DNA of 7,100 nucleotides from Candidatus Gottesmanbacteria bacterium. GTDB taxonomy: Bacteria > Patescibacteriota > Microgenomatia > UBA10105 > UBA927. The translations under genes and the position numbers were made by a program. A model generated the notes under the pieces. The model saw only the letters and a program-made list of their open reading frames with translations. It was not told where the DNA came from and searched no databases. Shown piece by piece: positions 1 through 5,214 of the stretch; position 1 is the first letter of the stretch; every line of letters begins with the position of its first letter. Location: positions 1 through 7,100 of the forward strand of contig JAPLWC010000074.1 in assembly GCA_026396845.1 (NCBI GenBank). Reading direction: 5' to 3'.

Positions 1-933
1 CACCCCGAAATCCTTTTGGGCGGCGTCGGCGAGTGCTTTACTATGAAGTTCCGTCACCATCCGGTGCGCAAGCTCAATTTTTAAAGTCATCGGATTTTCT
101 TTTGCCGTCAGGCGTTTTTCAACCGACGCAATTTCATCCATAGTCGCATTCGTTGCAAGCGTAAAATATTGCACGATGAGTTCATCCCGCAGGGACATTA
201 TTTTTCCGAACATGTCATTTGGTTTGTCCGTCAGCCAGATGGCGTTGTTCCAGGTTTTGCTCATTTTGCGCCCGTCGGTTCCTTCCAAAAATCCGTTGGC
301 GATGATAAACGATTCTTTCTTGCGCAAATCTTTTTGCAGCACCCTGCCCGCCTGCATGTTAAACGTCTGGTCCGTGCCGCCGAGCTGGATGTCGGTATCC
401 ATGAAATAACTGTCGAATCCCTGCATGACGGGGTACAAAATTTCATGAAGTCCGACTTTTTTCCCTTCCGTAAGTCGTTTTTTAATAATTTCCCTGCCGA
501 AAAAGTCGCCTGCAGAAAAGTGGTAGCAAAGCCGTACAATATCCGCAAATTTTAAATCTTTCAGCCATTCGCTGTTGAAACGGACTTTTATTTTGGAAAA
601 ATCCAAAACCTTTTCGGCCTGTTTTTTGTAGGTTTGGAAGTTGGCGCGTATTTGTTCTGATGTTAATACAGGTCTTTCCGAATCTTTATCTGAGGTATCC
701 CCTATCAGGGCAGTAAAATCGCCGATAAGAAATGTGACATTGTGGCCAAGACGCGCAAACGCATTGAGTTTCCGAAGCGGCACCGCGTGTCCGATGTGGA
801 TGTTGGTAGCTGTGGGATCAATGCCTAGGTAAATATTGAGCTTTTTGCCACTGCTTAGCAGTACCCGCAGTTTTTCTTTATTCGGGATTATATTCTCGAC
901 CCCCCTCGTCAATAATTCCTCAATTGCATCCAT
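1..933 (-). CDS. tyrS: Tyrosyl-tRNA synthetase, 3' end beyond the window
   Basis: Class I aminoacyl-tRNA synthetase that activates tyrosine with ATP and loads it on tRNA-Tyr in the cytoplasm. Reading the minus strand from the ATG at 933 gives 311 codons without a stop up to the window edge, so the C-terminus (where an S4 RNA-binding domain would lie) is not seen. Visible hallmarks are the HIGH motif at residues 46-49 in a GIDPTATNIHIGH context, the IGDFTALIGD segment near 70-79, GGTDQ at 185-189 (tyrosine/adenylate pocket of TyrRS), and the second class I signature KMSKT at 223-227. These match the bacterial TyrRS lineage with a KMSKS-like loop rather than the KFGKT type; TrpRS is less likely because of the GGTDQTFN motif. 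The start is 14 nt after the stop of the disrupted racemase gene. No clear Shine-Dalgarno site is present. It is the probable main target of the T-box at 2253-2568. Confidence 0.95.
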   Translation of the reverse strand, partial: MDAIEELLTRGVENIIPNKEKLRVLLSSGKKLNIYLGIDPTATNIHIGHAVPLRKLNAFARLGHNVTFLIGDFTALIGDTSDKDSERPVLTSEQIRANFQTYKKQAEKVLDFSKIKVRFNSEWLKDLKFADIVRLCYHFSAGDFFGREIIKKRLTEGKKVGLHEILYPVMQGFDSYFMDTDIQLGGTDQTFNMQAGRVLQKDLRKKESFIIANGFLEGTDGRKMSKTWNNAIWLTDKPNDMFGKIMSLRDELIVQYFTLATNATMDEIASVEKRLTAKENPMTLKIELAHRMVTELHSKALADAAQKDFGV

Positions 934-946
934 ATAACTTTATCTT

Positions 947-952
947 ACTATA
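947..952 (-). promoter_or_regulatory. Possible extended -10 promoter element for tyrS
   Basis: On the minus strand TGCTATAGT lies 13 nt before the tyrS ATG and overlaps the stop codon of the upstream racemase remnant. It fits an extended -10 (TGnTATAAT-like), but no good -35 hexamer is seen at the right distance. If real, it would give tyrS a T-box-independent promoter with a very short leader. Weak evidence: short A/T-rich matches are common. Confidence 0.22.
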
Positions 953-1548
953 GCATATTTATGGTTGCGCGAACCAGTATATCGAGCGTATCGTGAATAG
1001 CGATATTCCTTATAGGAGGGATTATTCCGTTAAAGTCAGTGCACGCAACCAGCACGTTGTGTAGGTCTTGCTGTTTTAGAAAAATACATGCTTTATGGAG
1101 CGCTTTGCGAAGAAGAGTGCTGTCGTTAAGGACTACAAACGTATCCAGTCCGGTATCGATGGCATTCTGTAAGACCGAAGGGACGGATACAAATGTAATA
1201 TCCGGTGCCCGTTGTTTAAATAAATTATGCTTATTCGTTAACCGGCTTCCTAAAATACCGATACGTGTGATTTTCATCTCGCGCAGCCGTAAGACAGAAG
1301 CATCGACAATGCTCACAAAAGGAACCGTTATTGCACTTCGTATTTTCTTTTCATGAACATGAAGCGTATTGCAGGGCATGACAACGAATTCGGCTCCTGA
1401 CTTTTCCAGATCTTTTGCCGCGCGGGTTAAAAAGGGACTAAATTTATCTATACCTGTCACTAACCTTCCGGCATGCGTCGACCAGTTGAAGATAAAACTG
1501 GGCCGTTGCTTCCGGACCGAATCCGCCGATAATACCGATTGTTTTCAT
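948..1548 (-). pseudogene. Disrupted aspartate/glutamate racemase-family gene
   Basis: Cofactor-independent Asp/Glu racemase family (two-cysteine mechanism, D-amino acid supply). Two pieces lie in different frames. The first starts at ATG 1548 and reads MKTIGIIGGFGPEATAQFYL, the typical N-terminus with its GIIGG loop, then stops at TAA after 34 codons. The second is open in the +1 frame, from a possible GTG at 1460 to TAG at 948 (170 codons). It carries both catalytic-cysteine regions: MPCNT (Cys30 from the GTG) and ACTDF (Cys140). From memory, family members have roughly 30 more residues between the N-terminal helix and the GIDKFSPFL-like segment, so an out-of-frame deletion of roughly 90-100 nt fits better than a single-base error. 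The 170-residue piece alone lacks the first beta strand and loop and is probably not a working racemase, although a GGAAGG-like site precedes the GTG. It lies between the palindromic hairpin and tyrS. Confidence 0.75.
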
Positions 1549-1561
1549 AATCTATTTTTTG

Positions 1562-1620
1562 TGCCCAGCGGGAGGTGGCCCGCCTCGCCGGCGAGGCGGG
1601 TTCCGGCCTCCGTTTGGGCA
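1562..1620. repeat. GC-rich palindromic hairpin element
   Basis: The core at 1579-1600 is a perfect 22-nt palindrome; each half is CCCGCCTCGCC and its complement, with no loop. Outside it, GGAGG (1571-1575) faces CCTCC (1607-1611) and TGCCCA (1562-1567) faces TGGGCA (1615-1620), making an imperfect 59-nt hairpin. It fills the gap between the 159-aa gene and the racemase remnant. No T-run follows it on either strand in the 3' direction, so it is not a canonical intrinsic terminator. It most resembles a dispersed REP-like element; it could also stabilise or process the operon mRNA. Confidence 0.8.
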
Positions 1621-1626
1621 ACTGTG

Positions 1627-2106
1627 TTATTCCCGATGACGAATAACTTCTTGCACTCGAGTTGATGAAGTGATCACTTTTAACATTCCTTCCATTTCAG
1701 TTTCCAATGTTTTAAGGTGATCTCTTTCTAACAAAGGAATTGAAATAAGAATATCGTGCGTTTCCGCTTCGGCTTTCAGTTTCTGAAAGCGCAATATTTG
1801 ATCGCGTTCAACCCAATTATCTGAGAGAGCTTTTGGTATACCAAGTTGCTCCAGCTCCTTTTCTATCGTTTGCCTTGCATTAAAATCTCGATCCACAAGA
1901 TTAAGAGCTTCCAGATGAATTTTAACTTTCGTGGCCTTTATCATTTCTTCACTCTCTTTCCTTGATATCTCACTGCGATCGAACGAATGTATGCCCATAG
2001 ATCTTGTCTCGTATTGTGCAATATGCCGGGCTATCGCCTCCCTTTTGGGTAAACGCAATTGTCCGGTCGTTATTTTCATTTCAGGCCCTACAATTTCGTG
2101 ATTCAT
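1627..2106 (-). CDS. Protein of unknown function, 159 aa, in the T-box operon
   Basis: Not recognised. The ATG at 2106 is fixed by a near-perfect Shine-Dalgarno (AAAGGAGGTG, 9-nt spacing from GGAGG); a later Met at codon 10 is less likely. The product is soluble-looking, rich in Glu, Lys, Arg and Ile/Leu, with no signal peptide, membrane segment or cysteine. The pattern of charged and aliphatic residues around 45-100 and 105-140 suggests mostly alpha-helix. No catalytic or metal-binding motif is obvious. It is the first open reading frame after the T-box terminator and the tRNA-like element, so it should be expressed when the T-box reads through. Its strong ribosome binding site contrasts with tyrS, pheT and the PBP gene, none of which shows one. 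A role linked to translation or amino acid supply is only an inference from position; it could also be an acquired gene. Confidence 0.75.
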   Translation of the reverse strand: MNHEIVGPEMKITTGQLRLPKREAIARHIAQYETRSMGIHSFDRSEISRKESEEMIKATKVKIHLEALNLVDRDFNARQTIEKELEQLGIPKALSDNWVERDQILRFQKLKAEAETHDILISIPLLERDHLKTLETEMEGMLKVITSSTRVQEVIRHRE

Positions 2107-2113
2107 ATGTTTT

Positions 2114-2123
2114 CACCTCCTTT
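2114..2123 (-). promoter_or_regulatory. Strong ribosome binding site of the 159-aa gene
   Basis: The minus strand reads AAAGGAGGTG, nearly full complementarity to the 16S rRNA 3' end, with 9 nt between GGAGG and the ATG at 2106. It decides the start codon and is the only strong Shine-Dalgarno seen in the window. Confidence 0.9.
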
Positions 2124-2144
2124 CAAAAAATAATTAGCATTTTG

Positions 2145-2240
2145 TGCTAGGGGGAGGATTCGAACCTCTCCCGCGGGGCGGTATTCTCCGACCGGCGGTT
2201 CCATCAGTGAAAGCGATTTGCACCGCTTTGCTACCCCAGC
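2145..2240 (-). tRNA. tRNA-like element with CTTTCAC anticodon loop; atypical or degenerate tRNA
   Basis: The acceptor stem GCTGGGG pairs with CCCTAGC (one G-T wobble); discriminator A; CCA is not encoded (CAA follows). The T arm AGAGG-TTCGAAT-CCTCC has a standard loop and one A-C mismatch. After T8 A9, a D arm GCA-AAGCGG-TGC is possible, but its loop is only 6 nt. One base later, ATCG/TGAT closes a 7-nt loop CTTTCAC (fifth pair A-G mismatched). This loop is the one found in tRNA-Glu, with anticodon UUC at 2209-2211. The variable region is about 32 nt, far longer than in tRNA-Glu and longer than in ordinary Ser, Leu or Tyr tRNAs, and contains CGGT/ACCG. Alternative foldings exist: AAAGCG/CGCTTT as a 6-bp D stem, or GCGGT with either of two ACCGCC copies. 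It starts 12 nt after the terminator T-run and ends 38 nt before the 159-aa gene. It may be a divergent tRNA, a decayed one or a tRNA mimic; identity is uncertain. Confidence 0.55.
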
Positions 2241-2252
2241 ATTTCAACTAAC

Positions 2253-2302
2253 AAAAAAGCCCTTGCAAACTCTCTAGCTCAGCTAGAAAATTTACAAGGG
2301 CT
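2253..2302 (-). terminator. T-box intrinsic terminator
   Basis: AGCCCTTG (minus strand, 2295-2302) pairs with CAAGGGCT (2258-2265). An inner stem CTAGCT/AGCTAG is capped by a tiny loop, and a run of six T on the minus strand follows (2253-2258). The 5' arm of the stem is also the 3' arm of the antiterminator, so the two structures exclude each other. Confidence 0.93.
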
Positions 2303-2568
2303 CCCGACTCTTGTCGGGGACTGTACCACCTTGTTTCATCCCGCTTCAATAAAAAAGCTTCCATGAGGAAGCTAAAAATGTAGCGGGACCTCGTACGAAC
2401 TTTGCATCTGGCAACATTCGTTTTCTGCTGTTACGGGCTTACCCGGGTCATGCTCCAGAGGGTATTTCGATTGTTTTGTACCGGAAGATCTTGCACCTGC
2501 CGTCTTCTCTCTTCTTGTCTCACAAAACGATCTACTTCATCTCTTTCAACGCATTTCTATTCAATTGT
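2253..2568 (-). promoter_or_regulatory. T-box riboswitch leader, probably tyrosine-responsive
   Basis: Cis-acting leader that binds a tRNA through a specifier codon and senses its charging state. The base of Stem I is ATGC/GCAT, then a GA-rich kink (GTTGAA opposite GGA) and AGAG/CTCT. The specifier loop has AGTA on the left and GAAATACC on the right, followed by GATCGTTTTGT/ACAAAACAATC (one mismatch). The distal part has AGAGAG and GGTGCAAG, matching the conserved AG-bulge and distal-loop motifs. A Stem II hairpin (ACGAA-TTGC/GCAA-TTCGT) and Stem III (2339-2388, TCCCGCT/AGCGGGA with inner AGCTTCC/GGAAGCT) follow. The T-box AAGGTGGTAC is at 2323-2332; its TGGT bulge (2325-2328) complements ACCA, a tRNA with discriminator A. 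The antiterminator spans 2294-2334 (ACAAGG/CCTTGT). The triplet placed like the usual specifier is UAC (Tyr), in line with tyrS downstream; the base after it is C rather than the usual purine. The 5' end is estimated from the promoter. Confidence 0.93.
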
Positions 2569-2574
2569 TGATAT

Positions 2575-2603
2575 ATTATACCACAAATTGTGCTATTTTT
2601 CAA
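2575..2603 (-). promoter_or_regulatory. Sigma-70 promoter of the T-box operon
   Basis: The -35 TTGAAA (2598-2603) and -10 TATAAT (2575-2580) are separated by exactly 17 nt on the minus strand. Transcription would start near 2567-2569, just upstream of Stem I of the T-box. The element overlaps the plus-strand promoter of the PBP gene. Confidence 0.88.
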
Positions 2604-2616
2604 GTTTAGCTACAAT
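2588..2616 (+). promoter_or_regulatory. Promoter of the PBP gene, interleaved with the T-box promoter
   Basis: The -35 TTGTGC (2588-2593) and -10 TACAAT (2611-2616) have a 17-nt spacer. The predicted start of transcription (about 2622-2624) coincides with the first in-frame ATG at 2623, pointing to a leaderless message. The -35 lies between the -35 and -10 of the opposing promoter, so two polymerases could not bind together. Confidence 0.7.
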
Positions 2617-2622
2617 AGACAT

Positions 2623-5214
2623 ATGTCCATGTATGACCTTTTTGAGCGGAGGCAATATCGACGCCGCTTCCGGATGACCCGCAACAATCTCAAATTTATA
2701 ACAACCATGGCCGTCGTCGGCTTTTTTGTCGTCGTTGCCGCGGTATTATTTGTCATCATATTATTTGCGTGGTACGCGAAAGATTTGCCCCGGCCGGATA
2801 AGGTCCAGCGGACGACCGGATTATCTACGGTGATCCTGGACCGCAGCGGCGAAAGCCTCTATGACATTTATCAGGATGCCAACCGTATTCCGGTTGCGTT
2901 TACCGATATCCCGCAGTACTGCAAAGAAGGCACCATTGCCATCGAAGATAAAGCGTTTTATTCGCACCCCGGGCTTTCGATGACGGGAATAATCCGTGCA
3001 CTTCTGTCAGATGTTTTTTCAGGGAATCTGCAAGGAGGGTCAACGCTTACGCAACAACTGGTAAAAACGGTGCTTTTAACCAATGAGCGTACCGTGCCCC
3101 GGAAAATTAAAGAGGCAATCCTCGCCATTCAAATAGAGCAAAAATATTCCAAGGACCAAATTCTGCAGATGTATCTTAACGAAGCGCCCTACGGCGGCAC
3201 GACTGCCGGCATGGAGTCCGCCTCACAACTCTATTTCGGCACGCCGGTGAAAGATTTGAATTTAATCCAGTGCGCCATTTTGGCCGGATTCCCGCAGGAT
3301 CCCAATGATTATTCGCCGTTTCTCGGGGCGCCAAAAGCCTATGTAGCCCGTACGCAACATGTACTTACGCGCATGCGGGAAGACGGCTACATTACACCGG
3401 TTCAGGAAGCAGATGCGCGCAAACTTTTAGACACCATTCAATTCGCCACGGATACCGGGGGGTTGCGGGCGCCGCATTTTATCGCCTATGTCAAAGAGCA
3501 GTTGGTGGCAAAGTTCGGGGCCGCGACGGTAGACGGCGGCGGACTTCGGGTAACCACGAGCCTGGATTGGAAGCTGCAGCAAAAGGCACAGCAAATCGTA
3601 AAGGAGGAAGTGGATAAAGTAAAATACTTAAAAGTGTCAAACGGCGCTGCGGTGGTTATAGACCCCAAGACCGGTGAAATTCTTGCTATGGTAGGGAGTA
3701 AAGATTATTCGGCGACGGACTCAAGCGGCTACAAGTACAATGTGGTCACACAGGGGTTGCGTCAGCCGGGTTCTTCTATCAAGCCCTTTACCTACGCGAC
3801 GGCATTCAAAAAAGGCTATACGGCGGCGACACTCCTCATGGATGTGAGTACCAAATATCCTTCGGGCGATCCTGTCAAACCCGAATATAACCCCAAAAAT
3901 TATGACGGCAAATTCCGCGGTCCCATACAGCTGCGCTATGCCTTGGGCAATTCCATAAATACAATTGCCGTAAAAGTGAGCGCGTTGGTGGGTGTAAAAG
4001 ATGTTCTCACGACTGCCAACGACATGGGTATTTCTTCGCTTGCGCCGACCAATGATAATCTCAGACGGTTGGGGTTATCCATGACCCTGGGCGGCGGCGA
4101 AGTCACACTGTTGGATCTTACGAGCGCATACGGCGTGTTCGCGACTGCAGGTATGCGGGCCGCACCGGTGTCGATTTTGAAGGTAGAAGATAGGAACGGC
4201 AAAGTGATTTACCAATACACCCCACCTTCCCCCCAGCGGGTCATCAGTGCGGATGTCTCGTATATGATTTCCGACATTTTGTCCGACAATGATGCGCGCA
4301 AAGACACGTTTGGACCCAATTCATATTTAACGATCCCGGGTTTTAGTGTAGCCGTAAAAACCGGTACGACGGATGATAAACGCGATAATTGGACTGTCGG
4401 ATACACGCCGTCGGTCGCCGTAGGCGCGTGGGTTGGCAATAACGATAATTCGCCGATGAACCAGGCGCTGGCCTCCGGCGTCACCGGCGCGGCTCCCATC
4501 TGGAACCGCATTATGCGGACAGCGCTGAGCGGCAAAACCAACGAACCGTTCGTCAGGCCCGGTAATATTATCGAAATGGACATTGATGCGTACGGCGGCG
4601 GAACGCCGGTCTCGTCCGCGGCGACCCGAAAAGAACGCTTTATTAAAGGGACCGAACCGACCGGACCGGGGTATATTTATAAAAATGTTAAAGTGTCGCG
4701 GCATGACAACAATAAATTGGCAAATGCAGTGGAAATCGGTAACGGACAGTACGACCTGAAACAATATGTCGTATTTGCGGAACAGGATCCGGTTTCCACG
4801 GACGGACATAACCGCTGGCAGGAAGCCATTGACGCATGGGTCGCCGGTCAGGGAGATTCGAAATTCCATCCGCCGACCGATACCTACCAGGGGACGGACC
4901 AAATCGGCATGAATGTACAGAGCCCCAAAGACATGACGCGGGTAGACAGTAATTCCGTTACGGTGGATGTAACGGTTGCGACACTGAATGATTTGGACCG
5001 TGTAGAAATTGCCCTCGACGGATCCATCGTCAAAACCGTGCATGATAAAAACGTGAACGTAACTCTCACCGTTGCCAACGGCTCTCACATTATTCATTTA
5101 GACGTGGCGGACAATAAAGGAAACCACGTGAGTACTGATTTGCATGTGGGAATTAATCAGGATTACGCAGCATCTACCCCGACCCCGACCACCGGAGTGA
5201 CCCCGACGCCCTAA
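2623..5214 (+). CDS. Class A penicillin-binding protein (GT51 plus transpeptidase), peptidoglycan synthase
   Basis: Bifunctional membrane enzyme that polymerises lipid II and cross-links stem peptides outside the cell membrane. From ATG 2623 it has 863 residues. An Arg-rich cytoplasmic tail (7-22) precedes one membrane segment (about 25-50). GT51 motifs: EDKAFYSHPG (catalytic Glu 108), GGSTLTQQL (138-146), RKIKE, and a KDQILQMYLNEAPYGG segment. Transpeptidase motifs: SSIK (nucleophile Ser384, Lys387), SIN (444-446) and KTG (579-581). After the transpeptidase comes an Ig-like beta domain (about 764-844), then a Thr/Pro-rich tail. The start at 2623 is chosen because it sits at the predicted transcription start. 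Met codons at 2629 and 2674 are alternatives, and a GTG at 2590 lies inside the promoter. No Shine-Dalgarno is seen before any of them. It is divergent from the T-box operon and convergent with pheT. The assignment is to the PBP1A/PBP1B/PonA-like class; no finer subtype is claimed. Confidence 0.95.
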   Translation: MSMYDLFERRQYRRRFRMTRNNLKFITTMAVVGFFVVVAAVLFVIILFAWYAKDLPRPDKVQRTTGLSTVILDRSGESLYDIYQDANRIPVAFTDIPQYCKEGTIAIEDKAFYSHPGLSMTGIIRALLSDVFSGNLQGGSTLTQQLVKTVLLTNERTVPRKIKEAILAIQIEQKYSKDQILQMYLNEAPYGGTTAGMESASQLYFGTPVKDLNLIQCAILAGFPQDPNDYSPFLGAPKAYVARTQHVLTRMREDGYITPVQEADARKLLDTIQFATDTGGLRAPHFIAYVKEQLVAKFGAATVDGGGLRVTTSLDWKLQQKAQQIVKEEVDKVKYLKVSNGAAVVIDPKTGEILAMVGSKDYSATDSSGYKYNVVTQGLRQPGSSIKPFTYATAFKKGYTAATLLMDVSTKYPSGDPVKPEYNPKNYDGKFRGPIQLRYALGNSINTIAVKVSALVGVKDVLTTANDMGISSLAPTNDNLRRLGLSMTLGGGEVTLLDLTSAYGVFATAGMRAAPVSILKVEDRNGKVIYQYTPPSPQRVISADVSYMISDILSDNDARKDTFGPNSYLTIPGFSVAVKTGTTDDKRDNWTVGYTPSVAVGAWVGNNDNSPMNQALASGVTGAAPIWNRIMRTALSGKTNEPFVRPGNIIEMDIDAYGGGTPVSSAATRKERFIKGTEPTGPGYIYKNVKVSRHDNNKLANAVEIGNGQYDLKQYVVFAEQDPVSTDGHNRWQEAIDAWVAGQGDSKFHPPTDTYQGTDQIGMNVQSPKDMTRVDSNSVTVDVTVATLNDLDRVEIALDGSIVKTVHDKNVNVTLTVANGSHIIHLDVADNKGNHVSTDLHVGINQDYAASTPTPTTGVTPTP

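Noticed and set aside
169..555. 128-codon open frame on the plus strand
   Set aside because: It is opposite tyrS, whose frame is continuous and carries HIGH and KMSKT motifs.
1562..1620. Hairpin as an intrinsic terminator for the 159-aa gene
   Set aside because: On the minus strand the hairpin is followed by CACAAAAAATAG, not a T-run; on the plus strand the T-run precedes the hairpin.
2145..2240. Standard tRNA-Tyr or tRNA-Ser gene
   Set aside because: No GTA anticodon loop exists; a TGA triplet occurs but in a 6-nt loop without U33. The Glu-like CTTTCAC loop fits better, though the variable region is too long for tRNA-Glu.
2590..2622. GTG at 2590 as start of the PBP gene
   Set aside because: It lies inside the -35 element of the gene's own promoter, upstream of the predicted transcription start.
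2402..2677. 91-codon open frame on the plus strand
   Set aside because: It runs antisense through the T-box leader and across both promoters; the protein is Cys/Ser/Leu-rich with no recognisable features.
4327..5097. 256-codon open frame on the minus strand
   Set aside because: It lies wholly opposite the PBP gene, whose motifs are clear; the translation is Arg/Phe/Ile-rich without family features.
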